Below, piece by piece: positions 27,325 through 36,326 of a stretch of DNA of 64,000 bases (within the stretch, counting starts at the first letter, position 1; each line of letters starts with the position of its first letter). The DNA comes from Pseudomonadota bacterium. Its GTDB lineage: Bacteria; Desulfobacterota; Desulfovibrionia; Desulfovibrionales; Desulfomicrobiaceae. The translations under genes and the position numbers were made by a program. A model generated the notes under the pieces. The model ran no database searches. It saw nothing but the letters and a program-made list of their open reading frames with translations, and was not told the origin of the DNA. Location: positions 1 to 64,000 of the forward strand of contig JAHIQM010000001.1 of assembly GCA_018902545.1 (NCBI GenBank), read 5' to 3'.

Positions 27325-28602
27325 TCAGTCCTCGTACTTCAGTGTCTTGATGTTCTTGAAGAAGGTTCCGAATACCCAGACGGTGAACAGGGCGATGACG
27401 ATGAAGAACAGATACATGCCAAATGTGTCCATGCCTTTGGTGAAACCGTACCAGGATTCGGGCATATAACCCATGGCGACCATCTTCTTGGGCAGGGCGA
27501 AGAACCGGTTGACAAAACCAGCCATGACCGAGAGGGCGAAGAAGCCACGGATGGTGATGCCTGGCACGACTTTGGTCACCAGCGCGCCGACCTGGATGCC
27601 GATCAGGGAACCGAGCAGCATGCCCATGGCCAGGGTGTAGAAGATGAAGCCGTAGATGGCGTACTGGGTGATGGCGCCGTAACCGGCGGTGAAGACGATC
27701 TGGAAGATGTCCGTGCCGACGGTGGTCAGGGACGAGACGCCCAGGATGTAGACGAAGATCGGGAAGGTCAGGAAGCCGCCGCCGACACCCATGATGCCCG
27801 CAGCCATACCGACCAGGATGCCGGAGAGGACCAGGAACAGCCAGGAGATCTTGCGGCCGCCGGGGACGAGGCCCTGGTCAAAGGAGACCATGGGCGGCAG
27901 GTTCACGGACTGCAGTTTCTTGGCGATGCCCGTCATGCTCGTGCCTTCGCTGGTATCATGTGCGCCGCCTGAATGACCGGCCTTCTTGGCGCTGAAGTAG
28001 TCGTACATGCCGTAGAAACCCAGGAATCCGAGCATGACCGTGTACACGGTGGTGATGAAGGCATCGCTTAAGACCGGATTGATATTGTAGAGTGCACGGT
28101 TGACGCCTGCACCCACGGTCGTGCCGATGATGGCACCGATGAGGAAAACGAAAGCCAGGGGCGCTGACACGTTGCCCATCTTGCGGTGCAGGACGCTGCC
28201 CATGATGGCCTTGGCAAAAATATGAAAAAGGTCCGTGCCGACAGCGAGAATGCCTTTGACGCCCGCGCTCATGAGGGCCGGGGCGATGATGAATCCGCCG
28301 CCCGCACCGATGCAGCCTGAGATCAGGCCCGCGCCCACGCCGACGAAAATCGACACAAAGAAAATGTACAGACTGTAGAAGGACGGACTGTAGGCCTCCT
28401 TGCCGCCGATGACGGTCGGCAGGGCCTGCCCGATTTCGTCCGCCCAGGCCCATCCGCCAAGCAAGGCGGGTATGAGCAGCAGACCGAGCAACCACATCCG
28501 TTTCTTGTCGCCCATGATAATCCGGGCGTTTTCCACTTCCCACCGGGCAAAGGACCGAGAGCCCTCTACCATGTATGATCCCCATTCTTTAAAGAATCCC
28601 AT
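27325..28602 (-). CDS. TSUP-family (TauE/SafE-type) anion permease
   Basis: A polytopic inner-membrane protein of about 425 residues with the two-fold TSUP repeat: SGCIGAGGGFIIAPALMSAG in the first half and MGVGGGFLTFPIFVYILGVS in the second, each followed by GTDxF motifs. The family exports or imports sulfite, sulfonates and similar anions; in a sulfate reducer a sulfur oxyanion is likely but unproven. An N-terminal cytoplasmic stretch precedes the first helix (MWLLGLLLIPALLGGW). The start is taken as ATG 28600-28602 (GGAGGCGG upstream); ATG 28642-28644 would add 14 residues. It lies in an operon with two receivers upstream and a two-helix protein downstream. Confidence 0.88.
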   Translation of the reverse strand: MGFFKEWGSYMVEGSRSFARWEVENARIIMGDKKRMWLLGLLLIPALLGGWAWADEIGQALPTVIGGKEAYSPSFYSLYIFFVSIFVGVGAGLISGCIGAGGGFIIAPALMSAGVKGILAVGTDLFHIFAKAIMGSVLHRKMGNVSAPLAFVFLIGAIIGTTVGAGVNRALYNINPVLSDAFITTVYTVMLGFLGFYGMYDYFSAKKAGHSGGAHDTSEGTSMTGIAKKLQSVNLPPMVSFDQGLVPGGRKISWLFLVLSGILVGMAAGIMGVGGGFLTFPIFVYILGVSSLTTVGTDIFQIVFTAGYGAITQYAIYGFIFYTLAMGMLLGSLIGIQVGALVTKVVPGITIRGFFALSVMAGFVNRFFALPKKMVAMGYMPESWYGFTKGMDTFGMYLFFIVIALFTVWVFGTFFKNIKTLKYED

Positions 28603-28661
28603 ACGCGTTTCCGCCTCCTCGTAATCGTGTGTATACAGGACCATGTTCCGTTTGCAGGTGG

Positions 28662-29054
28662 TTAATCCAACCCGCGACCCTCACCCGCATTCCTGCTCCG
28701 GGAACAGGCCTCCCGGATCTTGCCGACCAGCACCTCGAGCTCCACCGGCTTCATCAGATAATCGAAAGCGCCCATGGCCATGCCCGAAATAGCGACCTCC
28801 ATGTCGGCGTGCCCGGTCAGCATGAGCACCTGTACCTGCGGAAAACGCATCTTGATCTCCCGCAGGACCTGGATGCCGTCCATGTCCGGCATGCCGACAT
28901 CGAGCACAACCACGTCGACCGGGCCATCCTCAAGGATGCCTAACCCCTCCAACCCGCCGCCCGCCTCGGTGACGAGAAAGCCCCGCTTGCGCAGACGCTT
29001 GGCCATGGTGACCACAAACTGCTGCTCGTCATCGATAAGAAGGATGCTCGTCAT
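28662..29054 (-). CDS. Single-domain response regulator
   Basis: 130 residues, only a CheY-like receiver: LLIDDEQQF, acceptor Asp in VVLDVGMPDMDG, MLTGHADMEV and YLMKPVELEVL. No DNA-binding domain. It lies 17 bases after the preceding receiver gene and just before the transporter gene. GGGAGCGCAC precedes the ATG. Paired stand-alone receivers ahead of a transporter suggest a phosphorelay step or a phosphate sink for the kinase at 24697, or direct control of transport; the sequence does not decide. Confidence 0.92.
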   Translation of the reverse strand: MTSILLIDDEQQFVVTMAKRLRKRGFLVTEAGGGLEGLGILEDGPVDVVVLDVGMPDMDGIQVLREIKMRFPQVQVLMLTGHADMEVAISGMAMGAFDYLMKPVELEVLVGKIREACSRSRNAGEGRGLD

Positions 29055-29071
29055 GTGCGCTCCCTGACCGC

Positions 29072-29503
29072 CTAAGCCCGGCGGCCGGCGATCTCTCGGA
29101 CCCGTGCGTCGACTATCTTTTCTTCATGCCTGCGTTTCTTCTCCACCGCTTCCCTGACCTTTTCGACCAGCATCTCGATGCTGCAGGGCTTCATCAGATA
29201 ATCCGCAGCCCCCAGCCGCATGCCGTCGATGGCCGATTCCACGGTGGCGTGTCCGGTCAGCATGATAACCTCCACCAGAGGGTATTGCTGCTTGATGAGC
29301 TGCAGCATCTCGATGCCGCTCTTGCCCGGCAGCTTCACGTCAAGGATGACGACCTCGATTTCGGCGTGCGCCGCAAGCTTCTGCATGGCCTCGTCGCCGC
29401 ATCCGGCGTGAAAGACCTCCATGCTGCGCATGGTCAGGCGCTTTTTCATGATGTCGATGAACTGGGCATCGTCATCGACAAGCAAAATATTGGCGTCCGT
29501 CAC
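29072..29503 (-). CDS. Single-domain response regulator, first gene of the transporter operon
   Basis: 143 residues with a receiver domain (NILLVDDDAQFIDIMKKRL; acceptor Asp in VVILDVKLPGKSG; MLTGHATVESAI; YLMKPCSIEML) and a short charged helical tail (EKKRRHEEKIVDARVREIAG). No output domain. The start is GTG 29501-29503 with AAGGAGG upstream. It is the first gene behind the sigma54 promoter at 29571-29586, with a leader of roughly 55 bases. It is similar to the next gene in the operon, so the two probably arose by duplication. Confidence 0.92.
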   Translation of the reverse strand: MTDANILLVDDDAQFIDIMKKRLTMRSMEVFHAGCGDEAMQKLAAHAEIEVVILDVKLPGKSGIEMLQLIKQQYPLVEVIMLTGHATVESAIDGMRLGAADYLMKPCSIEMLVEKVREAVEKKRRHEEKIVDARVREIAGRRA

Positions 29504-29570
29504 TCCGTCCTCCTTGACTGGCCTACCCGCTCGGGCCGGGAACAGGCCCCCTTCCGGTCAAAACCGGTAG

Positions 29571-29586
29571 AGCAACGCGTGTGCCA
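29571..29586 (-). promoter_or_regulatory. Sigma54 promoter of the receiver/TSUP operon
   Basis: The minus strand reads TGGCACACGCGTTGCT, an exact fit to the TGGCAC-N5-TTGC -24/-12 consensus, with GG and GC correctly spaced. It is about 70 bases upstream of the first receiver gene. A sigma54 activator is encoded downstream on the same strand at 23311-24645. Confidence 0.88.
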
Positions 29587-29742
29587 AAAGGCGCAAGACA
29601 TTTTATCGGTTTGCCGTGCGAAGAACGACGACACCAATTTCAACATATTGATTTTATTGATAGCACAGACTGGAACCGGATGATGATTCGAGCCCTGGCG
29701 GTGGACGGAGAGGTGATCGAAGAAACAGGACAGGTCATAATC

Positions 29743-29757
29743 GGGGCGTTTCGCCCC
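29743..29757. promoter_or_regulatory. Candidate enhancer palindrome 1
   Basis: The perfect palindrome GGGGCGTTTCGCCCC lies about 160 bases upstream of the sigma54 promoter, the normal distance for an NtrC-type enhancer. An almost identical site lies 99 bases further upstream. Confidence 0.6.
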
Positions 29758-29841
29758 ACAGGATCATTTCTCCCCAAGGAGGCTCGAAGCGAATGTAATA
29801 GCCTGAAATTATGCAGCATAAATGCCAGAAAGAACTTTAGC

Positions 29842-29856
29842 GGGGCATTTCGCCCC
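29842..29856. promoter_or_regulatory. Candidate enhancer palindrome 2
   Basis: GGGGCATTTCGCCCC differs from the site at 29743-29757 by one base. Two dyads at enhancer distance from a sigma54 promoter fit binding by the activator encoded at 23311. Confidence 0.6.
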
Positions 29857-29947
29857 GTCTCTGGAAGCGCCGCTGGGCATGGCGCCGATGGCTTTGTGCA
29901 TAACGCCTGGGGCAAAGACGATTCACGCGGCAAGAACGAAGCCCTGG

Positions 29948-30101
29948 CTGACTGCTCAAAAATTCAAAATTCGCAGGGCGTTCCAAAATGGTGAGATGCA
30001 AGGAAGCGATAAAATCCAGGGCGCGCGGTGTATTCAGCATACATAAGCGGTCTGGATTTTTTCGCTGACGCGGCAGATTGCCGTTTTGGGGCGGCCTGCT
30101 A
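29948..30101. repeat. Nested inverted-repeat element at a stop codon (family 2, copy C)
   Basis: Shares with copy A the leading CTGACTG and AAAAATTCAAAATTCGCAG segments. Outer arms AGGGCGTTCCAAAATGG and CCGTTTTGGGGCGGCCT; inner stem AATCCAG...CTGGATT with T-tracts. The stop TAG of the TPR gene (30099-30101) is one base beyond the right arm. Confidence 0.85.
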
Positions 30102-30587
30102 GGCTTGGGTCAGGGCCCTTTCCACTGCCTCGGCCACCTCGGCTCCGGTCAGGGGTTCGCCGGCCTCGAACAGGGCGCGGTGCACGTTGATCTCACGCAT
30201 GACCGCGATATGGTCGCGATCCACAAAGCCCTTCCAGACCTCCATGCACTTGTCGAGCTGTTCGCGCCGGGCATAGGCCAGGCCCAGGTACAGGCAGGCC
30301 AGGTATTCGCCGGGATGCTGCTTGTAGACCAGAAGCAGGGCGTCTTTGGCCTGCACGAATTCGCCGAGGTGATAGTGGCACATGCCCTGCCGCGTGCGGG
30401 CCTCCTTGTGGGCGCGATTACCCTTGAGCACATCTTTATACAGGTCGCGGGCAGCGGCGTAGTCTTTGCGTACATAGGCCGCGTCTGCGGCCCCGATGTC
30501 CGCCCCGATGCCGGAAACAGGCTTGTCCCCGCCCGACTCGCGCAGGCGCCGGGCCATACCGAAGAGAAGATCGCGTCTGGAGATCAT
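30099..30587 (-). CDS. TPR-repeat protein
   Basis: 162 residues with two to three tetratricopeptide-like helical repeats (about residues 30-130: AAYVRKDYAAARDLYKDVL; GMCHYHLGEFVQAKDALLLV; CLYLGLAYARREQLDKCMEV), a protein-binding scaffold. The N-terminus MISRRDLLFGMARRLR resembles the twin-arginine motif but lacks a hydrophobic stretch, so export is doubtful. AGAGGTAACCC precedes the ATG. It is divergent from the exported propeller gene at 30748, and a family-2 repeat supplies a probable terminator at its stop. Partner unknown. Confidence 0.8.
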   Translation of the reverse strand: MISRRDLLFGMARRLRESGGDKPVSGIGADIGAADAAYVRKDYAAARDLYKDVLKGNRAHKEARTRQGMCHYHLGEFVQAKDALLLVYKQHPGEYLACLYLGLAYARREQLDKCMEVWKGFVDRDHIAVMREINVHRALFEAGEPLTGAEVAEAVERALTQA

Positions 30588-30747
30588 GGGTTACCTCTAT
30601 TGTTATGATGCGATGAAAATATGGCGAGCCCAACCGGCCGCATCCACGGCAGTTGTTGACATTCCCCGGATTCCTTACCATGAAGAACCACTTTATTGTG
30701 CGACAACCAACCGGCAAAGTCCGAAATCTGTATTCCCGGAGGAGACA

Positions 30748-32355
30748 ATGTTCAAGAGACTTCTCACCACCCTCGCCGTCCTGCTGCTCTGCGCCGCTCC
30801 GGCCCTGGCCCAGGAGGCCAAGACCTTTGCGGTGCTGCCTTTCGGGGTGCACGGACCGCAGGAGTATCAATACTTGAGCCAGGGTATTCAGAGCATGCTG
30901 ACCACGCGTCTGACCTGGCCCGAGAATTTCACGCCCATGGATTCCGCAGCGGTCAAGAAAGCCGTCACCGCCCTGCCCACGGACGCCGCCTCCGCCGACA
31001 AGATCCGCCAGGCCCTGGGCGCGGACTACCTGGTCTGGGGATCGCTGACCGTCATGGGCCAGGAATGCAGCCTGGACGTCAACACCATCGACCCCCAAGG
31101 CGCGAACCTGCCCCGGCCCGTGCAGACCCAACTGAGCCAGGTCATCCCCAGCCTTGAAACCGTGGCCGCCAGTATCAACGCCCAGGTCTTCGGCAGGCCC
31201 GAAACGGTCACGGCCAAGGCCCAGCCCGTGATCACGCCCATGAACCAGGGCCTCATCGTCAACGAAACCACGTCCGGCGCGGCCTACGCCAACCCCTCCC
31301 TCAAATACGAAGACGCCGACACCTCCATGGGCCGCTGGCGCAGCCAAACCCTGCCTTTCTCCTCGCGCGGGATGGTGGTGTGTGATGGGGACGGGGATGG
31401 GCAGAATGAAGTGTTCCTGATGACGGACACGTCTCTCATTGCCTACAGGGTCACCAACGGCGAGATGCGCCAACTGGCGGAGATGGAGCTTCCCAAAAAC
31501 CGTAATTACGTGCGCCTGAACAGCATCGACATTAACCGCGACGGACGCCACGAACTGGTTATCGCCAGCGCCATCGACCAGAATCCTTCCTCCATAATCG
31601 TGGAATACAACGGCAAGTTTTCCATCACGGAAGACCATATCCCCTATTTTCTGGGAGTGCTGAACATGCCCCCATCCTTCATGCCGATGCTGGTCGGTCA
31701 GGGCGTGGGCAAAGCCAAATATATGCAGAGCAGCATCCACCAGATGGTCAAATCTGATGGAAAATTGGAGCTTGGCCCCGCTATCGGCCTGCCGCAGGGT
31801 GGCAACGTATTCAACGTGACATTCCTGCCCTTTGAAGACAGCCACCAGATTGTCATGATCGACGATTATGACCGCATGCGCGTATTTAGTTCCACCGAAT
31901 CGTTGCTTACCGTGACCGAAGAGACCTATGCGGGGTCGAACATCGGTGTCGAATATCACCCTGCGGCCCTTGGCCTGAAAGCGCCCGACGCGTTACAATC
32001 CCCGCAGTACACCGTCTACTTCCCCCTGCGCGGCATCCCCTGCAACCTGGACAAGGACAACCGCCACGAGCTCATAATCAGCCGCAACATTTCCGTCTCG
32101 GCCCAGTTCTTTTCAAACTACAGGGACTATCCCCAGGGCGAAATCCATTCCATGTACTGGGATGGTGTCGGCATGAGCCTGCAATGGAAGACGGCTCGCA
32201 TCAAGGGCACGGTCACGGATTACGCCCTGGCGGACATGGACAACGACGGGGCCCTTGACCTTGTGGTCAGCATCAACTCCCACACCGGCATGGCCGGAAC
32301 GGCCAAAAAACGTACCATGATCGTGGCCTACCCCTTGGACGTAACCAAGCAGTAG
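30748..32355 (+). CDS. Exported protein with TolB/CsgG-like N-domain and FG-GAP beta-propeller
   Basis: 535 residues from ATG 30748-30750, which has GGAGG upstream; an in-frame extension further upstream is not protein-like. A clear signal peptide (MFKRLLTTLAVLLLCAAPALA) is followed by a domain resembling the N-terminal alpha/beta part of TolB/CsgG/FlgO-type periplasmic proteins (TFAVLPFGVHG...LSQGIQSMLTTRL, about residues 25-150). The rest holds FG-GAP/VCBS repeats with calcium-loop motifs (CDGDGDGQNEVF, DINRDGRHELVI, NLDKDNRHELII, DMDNDGALDLVV), typical of a beta-propeller. It probably resides in the periplasm or on the outer membrane; the function is unknown. The porin gene follows after 146 bases. 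Confidence 0.85.
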   Translation: MFKRLLTTLAVLLLCAAPALAQEAKTFAVLPFGVHGPQEYQYLSQGIQSMLTTRLTWPENFTPMDSAAVKKAVTALPTDAASADKIRQALGADYLVWGSLTVMGQECSLDVNTIDPQGANLPRPVQTQLSQVIPSLETVAASINAQVFGRPETVTAKAQPVITPMNQGLIVNETTSGAAYANPSLKYEDADTSMGRWRSQTLPFSSRGMVVCDGDGDGQNEVFLMTDTSLIAYRVTNGEMRQLAEMELPKNRNYVRLNSIDINRDGRHELVIASAIDQNPSSIIVEYNGKFSITEDHIPYFLGVLNMPPSFMPMLVGQGVGKAKYMQSSIHQMVKSDGKLELGPAIGLPQGGNVFNVTFLPFEDSHQIVMIDDYDRMRVFSSTESLLTVTEETYAGSNIGVEYHPAALGLKAPDALQSPQYTVYFPLRGIPCNLDKDNRHELIISRNISVSAQFFSNYRDYPQGEIHSMYWDGVGMSLQWKTARIKGTVTDYALADMDNDGALDLVVSINSHTGMAGTAKKRTMIVAYPLDVTKQ

Positions 32356-32501
32356 TCGGATTCAAAAAACTGGACGGTAAAAAAAATTAAACTTTCAGCC
32401 TGCAATTGGCCAAAAAAGGCTTGCTTTTTGGACCGCAGCTGGATTAAAGGCTTTTCAGGCGTCAGATGATTTGTTTTTTTCACAGCAAAAGGAGAAAGAA
32501 C

Positions 32502-33788
32502 ATGAAACGTTTTGCACTCGTAGCTCTGGTTGCCGCCCTGCTGTTTAGCATGGTCACCAGCGCTTCCGCCACCGAACTGAAAGTTCGTGGCAACATTGAC
32601 GTATACGGCATATGGTCCGCCAACCTGTACGACTTCGATTCTGACACAAGCGATAGCGACAACTACAGCACTACTCAGCGCATGCGCACCTACTTCGATT
32701 ACGTTGCCAATGAAAACCTCAAGGCTGTCTTGGGCCTGGAAATGGACGTAGTATGGGGTGTAGGCGATTCTGGCGATTGGGGCACCGACGGCAACACCGA
32801 CGACCCGATCGAACTCAAGCATGCCTACTTGGCTTTCACCTTCCCGGACACCCAGATCAGCGTCCAGGCCGGTCTGCAGTACGTAGCTCTGCCCAGCGTC
32901 TTCGGTAACCCCGTATTCGACGATGACGCCGCCGCTATCACGGTTAGCGCTCCCATCAACGAAATGTTCGCTGTTACCGTCGGCTACACCCGTGGCTACG
33001 ACGGAAGCTCTTCTTTCACCAAGGAGGAAGGCAAAGGCAACGACGACAAAGACATGGCTTTTATTGCCGCTCCCATCACTCTTGATGGCTTCAGCATCGC
33101 TCCTTATTTTGGTTATGCCTGGATCGGCGAGAACGCCGGGACCCTTGCCGATGCCGACGATGACTCCACTGTATGGGTTCTTGGCGCCAACGCCGAGTTG
33201 ACCATGTTCGACCCGCTGACCTTTGCCGCCGACCTGATCTACGGCGTCGGTGAAAACGACGACTACGAAACCAAGGGCTGGTACGGCGCTCTGGCCGCTT
33301 CCTACAAGATGGAAATGCTGACCGCCACCCTGTTCACCACCTACTTCTCCGGTGCTGACGACGATGATGACGAAGACAACTACCTGCCGACTCTGGCTGA
33401 AGGCTGGGGCCTGACTCCCTACATCGGCGGCGTACGCGCTTTCAGCGGCTCCTTTGATACCTTCTCCGGTATCAACGCCGACATGAATCTTGCTTCTTGG
33501 GTTGTCGGCCTGAAGCTTGCCAAGATCCAGTTCATCGACAAGCTGACCCACGACCTGACCATCGCATACGCTATGGGCACTAACGATGAAGATGCTACTG
33601 ACGCTGACGGTGATTCCTATGCTTTCAACGAAGAAGATTCCGCTTGGGAAATTTACTTCGTCAACAAGTACATGATCTATGAAAACCTGGCCGCCATCAA
33701 CGAACTGGGCTATTTCGCTCCTGATTTCGACGATCGCGACGAAGACGATTCCTACTTCGCCACCGTCGGCTTCCAGTACAAGTTCTAA
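32502..33788 (+). CDS. Outer-membrane porin of the Desulfovibrio homotrimeric type
   Basis: 428 residues with signal peptide MKRFALVALVAALLFSMVTS and cleavage after SASA. The mature part begins TELKVRGNIDVYGIW, the usual first beta strand of Desulfovibrio porins, and ends with FATVGFQYKF, a terminal-phenylalanine outer-membrane barrel signal. Loops are very rich in Asp (for example GADDDDDEDNY), suggesting cation binding or selectivity. Codon use looks biased toward a few codons, as in highly expressed genes. AAGGAGAAAGAAC precedes ATG 32502. A strong terminator follows at 33815-33848. Confidence 0.92.
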   Translation: MKRFALVALVAALLFSMVTSASATELKVRGNIDVYGIWSANLYDFDSDTSDSDNYSTTQRMRTYFDYVANENLKAVLGLEMDVVWGVGDSGDWGTDGNTDDPIELKHAYLAFTFPDTQISVQAGLQYVALPSVFGNPVFDDDAAAITVSAPINEMFAVTVGYTRGYDGSSSFTKEEGKGNDDKDMAFIAAPITLDGFSIAPYFGYAWIGENAGTLADADDDSTVWVLGANAELTMFDPLTFAADLIYGVGENDDYETKGWYGALAASYKMEMLTATLFTTYFSGADDDDDEDNYLPTLAEGWGLTPYIGGVRAFSGSFDTFSGINADMNLASWVVGLKLAKIQFIDKLTHDLTIAYAMGTNDEDATDADGDSYAFNEEDSAWEIYFVNKYMIYENLAAINELGYFAPDFDDRDEDDSYFATVGFQYKF

Positions 33789-33814
33789 TTCGGGTTTTCA
33801 CACCTGACGCCAAA

Positions 33815-33848
33815 AGGGCCGGAGACGCAAAACTCCGGCCCTTTTTTT
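33815..33848 (+). terminator. Intrinsic terminator of the porin gene
   Basis: The 10-bp stem AGGGCCGGAG / CTCCGGCCCT with an eight-base loop is followed by TTTTTTT, 26 bases past the porin stop. Confidence 0.95.
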
Positions 33849-33970
33849 GCGCGGTATTCACCGATGATGAACCCTGGAAGCGGTAGTTCACCCCTGATGA
33901 AGGAATTGACTTTTGGGGGGTTCGGGGCATAGGGATTTTGTTGATTCGCAAAGCGACTCCCTGGGAGAGG

Positions 33971-34048
33971 GGATGGATTCCCGCCTTTGCGGGAATGACA
34001 CGAAGCGGTGAACGTATTTCTGTCATTCCCGTGAAAACGGGAATCCTG
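33971..34048. repeat. Pair of REP-like hairpins in opposite orientation
   Basis: GGATTCCCGCCTTTGCGGGAATGAC and, inverted, GTCATTCCCGTGAAAACGGGAATCC flank a 24-base centre. This BIME-like arrangement lies between the porin terminator and hisD. Related single hairpins occur at 37224-37372 and 37628-37714. Confidence 0.75.
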
Positions 34049-34095
34049 CTTTCATCCGCCCATCACCATACTTAAAGAACCCATGCGAGCTTTTC

Positions 34096-35406
34096 ATGCC
34101 TTTGAGACTCCTTGAATATACTTCCCCTGCCGACTGGCCCGGCATCGACTCCTGGCTGTCGCGGCGCGACGCGGGGGAGGACAATGTCGAGCCGATTGTA
34201 ACCGACATTCTGGCCCAGGTTCGCACTCGCGGTGACGAGGCCGTGGCCGAGTACACCCGGCGTTTTGACTGTCCGGACATGACCGCCGAGGCTCTGCGCG
34301 TCCCGGAGCAGGACATTGCCCTGGCTCTTACGCAGATTCCTGCCGCCGATGCGGACATCATCCGCGAGGCCGCCGCCAACATCCGTGATTTTCACCTGCG
34401 CCAGAAGCAGAATTCCTGGATCACCACCCCGGCCCCCGGCACCACTCTGGGTCAGCTCGTGTTGCCCGTGGACCGGGCGGGGCTTTACGTGCCCGGCGGT
34501 CAGGGCGGGGAGACCCCGCTCATATCGAGCCTGCTCATGAACGCCATCCCGGCGCAGGTCGCAGGGGTTCAAACCATTTGCGTGGTCAGCCCACCGCGCA
34601 AAGACGGAAGCTTGAACCCCTATATCCTGGCCACCGCCGCCATCCTGGGGCTCTCCAACGTCTTCATGTGCGGTTCCGCCTGGGCCATCTCGGCCCTTGC
34701 TTACGGCACTGAAAGCATACCCAGGGTCGATGTCATCGCCGGACCTGGCAACATCTTCGTGACCACGGCCAAGCGCCTGCTGGTCGGGCAGGTCGGCATC
34801 GACATGATCGCGGGCCCCAGCGAAATCGCCATCCTGGCTGACGCTTCCGCCAAGCCCAAGTGGCTGGCTGCCGACATGCTTTCCCAGGCCGAGCACGACC
34901 CCTTGGCTTCGAGCATCCTCGTCTCTGCGCACAGCGATCTGCTGGCCGCCGTGCAGAGCGAGCTGGTTACGCAACTCGCTGCCTTGCCGCGCCACGAGAT
35001 CGCAGCCAGATCCCTGGCCGAGTGGAGCGCGCTCATTCACGTGCCGGACCTTGATGTTGGCATGGACCTCATCAACCGCCTGGCTCCCGAACATTTCGAA
35101 CTGAGCGTGTCCGACCCCTGGGCGCTCATCGGCTCCGTGCGCAACGCCGGGGCCGTATTCATGGGGCACAGCACACCCGAGCCAGTGGGCGACTATTTCG
35201 CCGGGCCCAACCATGTGCTGCCCACCCTGTCCACGGCGCGCTTTTCCTCGGCCCTGTCCGTGGACACATTCTGCAAGAAGACCAGCCTCATCTGTACCGA
35301 TCAGGCATTCCTGAACGCCCACGGGTCCAAAGTGGCCCGTCTGGCCCGTCTGGAAGGCCTGGAAGCCCATGCCCGCAGCGTCGAACAACGTTTGGAGAAA
35401 CCATGA
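34096..35406 (+). CDS. hisD: Histidinol dehydrogenase
   Basis: 436 residues, full length for HisD. Landmarks: LPVDRAGLYVPGG, the NAD-binding region VDVIAGPGNIFVTTAKR, the zinc-ligand region LSQAEHDPLASSIL (Gln/His ligands), IHVPDLDVGMDLINRLAPEH, and the C-terminal FMGHSTPEPVGDYFAGPNHV. It oxidises L-histidinol to L-histidine using two NAD in the last step of histidine synthesis. No other his genes are nearby. Its stop overlaps the purC start in ATGA, so the two are coupled. The Shine-Dalgarno site is poor (GCGAGC). Confidence 0.97.
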   Translation: MPLRLLEYTSPADWPGIDSWLSRRDAGEDNVEPIVTDILAQVRTRGDEAVAEYTRRFDCPDMTAEALRVPEQDIALALTQIPAADADIIREAAANIRDFHLRQKQNSWITTPAPGTTLGQLVLPVDRAGLYVPGGQGGETPLISSLLMNAIPAQVAGVQTICVVSPPRKDGSLNPYILATAAILGLSNVFMCGSAWAISALAYGTESIPRVDVIAGPGNIFVTTAKRLLVGQVGIDMIAGPSEIAILADASAKPKWLAADMLSQAEHDPLASSILVSAHSDLLAAVQSELVTQLAALPRHEIAARSLAEWSALIHVPDLDVGMDLINRLAPEHFELSVSDPWALIGSVRNAGAVFMGHSTPEPVGDYFAGPNHVLPTLSTARFSSALSVDTFCKKTSLICTDQAFLNAHGSKVARLARLEGLEAHARSVEQRLEKP

Positions 35407-36302
35407 AAATAGTGACCAAGACCCAAATTCGCGAATTTCCGCTCCTGTCGCGCGGAAAGGTGCGCGATATCTACGAGATTGATCCGCAGACCCTGCTCAT
35501 CGTGACTACGGACCGCATGTCCGCCTTTGACGTGATCATGAACGAGCCCATCCCTTACAAGGGCGTGGTTCTGAACCAGATCACCCTCTTCTGGATGGAT
35601 GCCTTCAAGGATCTGGCGGCCAACCACCTCCTGGCCACGGACGTGCGCGACTTTCCCGCTGCCCTGGCCCCGCACGCCGATGAACTGGAAGGCCGGTCCG
35701 TGCTGGTCCGCAAGGCCAAGCCCCTGCCCATTGAGTGCATCGTGCGCGGCTACCTGACCGGGTCAGGCTTCAAGGACTACAAGGCCACGGGCGCGGTGTG
35801 CGGCTACAAGCTGCCCGCCGGACTGGTCGATTCCGACAAGCTGGAGACGCCGCTTTTCACCCCGTCGACCAAGGCGGACCTGGGCGCTCACGACGAAAAC
35901 ATCACCGTGGCCGACGCAAGGTCACGCATCGGCGACGGCCTGCTCAAGAAGATCCAGGAGCTATCCCTGGCCATCTATTCGCGTGGCCGCGACCTGGCCG
36001 CTCAGCGCGGGATCATCATCGCCGACACCAAATTCGAATTCGGCCTGAACGAAAAGGACATCCTGCTCATCGACGAAGTGCTGACCCCGGATTCCTCCCG
36101 GTTCTGGCCAGCGGACAAGTACGTCCCGGGCCAGGCGCAGCCGAGCTTCGACAAACAGTACCTGCGCGACTGGCTGAGCGGGACGGGCTGGGACAAGACC
36201 CCGCCGCCCCCGGCACTGCCTGCCGAGGTCATCGCCGAAACACAGAAAAAATACCTCGAAGCGTACGAACTGCTGACGGGTTCCCCCTTGCAATTGCCGT
36301 AA
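35403..36302 (+). CDS. purC: SAICAR synthetase
   Basis: 299 residues: phosphoribosylaminoimidazole-succinocarboxamide synthase. Landmarks: LLSRGKVRDIYEI, TTDRMSAFDVIMNEPIPYKG, RKAKPLPIECIVRGYLTGSG, IIIADTKFEFGLNE and the metal/ATP segment IDEVLTPDSSRFWPAD. It joins CAIR and aspartate using ATP in purine synthesis and acts in the cytoplasm. It is of the longer (about 300-residue) subtype rather than the ~240-residue E. coli type. The start ATG overlaps the hisD stop. fabI follows after 24 bases. Confidence 0.97.
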   Translation: MKIVTKTQIREFPLLSRGKVRDIYEIDPQTLLIVTTDRMSAFDVIMNEPIPYKGVVLNQITLFWMDAFKDLAANHLLATDVRDFPAALAPHADELEGRSVLVRKAKPLPIECIVRGYLTGSGFKDYKATGAVCGYKLPAGLVDSDKLETPLFTPSTKADLGAHDENITVADARSRIGDGLLKKIQELSLAIYSRGRDLAAQRGIIIADTKFEFGLNEKDILLIDEVLTPDSSRFWPADKYVPGQAQPSFDKQYLRDWLSGTGWDKTPPPPALPAEVIAETQKKYLEAYELLTGSPLQLP

Positions 36303-36326
36303 GGCACAAACTACCGGAGACAATCC

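Noticed and set aside
30496-30747. Upstream extension of the propeller-protein frame
   Set aside because: It overlaps the divergent TPR gene start; the internal ATG at 30748 has GGAGG and begins a clear signal peptide.
32356-32501. Possible sigma54 promoter before the porin gene
   Set aside because: TTGGCC and TTGCT are present but the GG-GC spacing is too long for a -24/-12 promoter.
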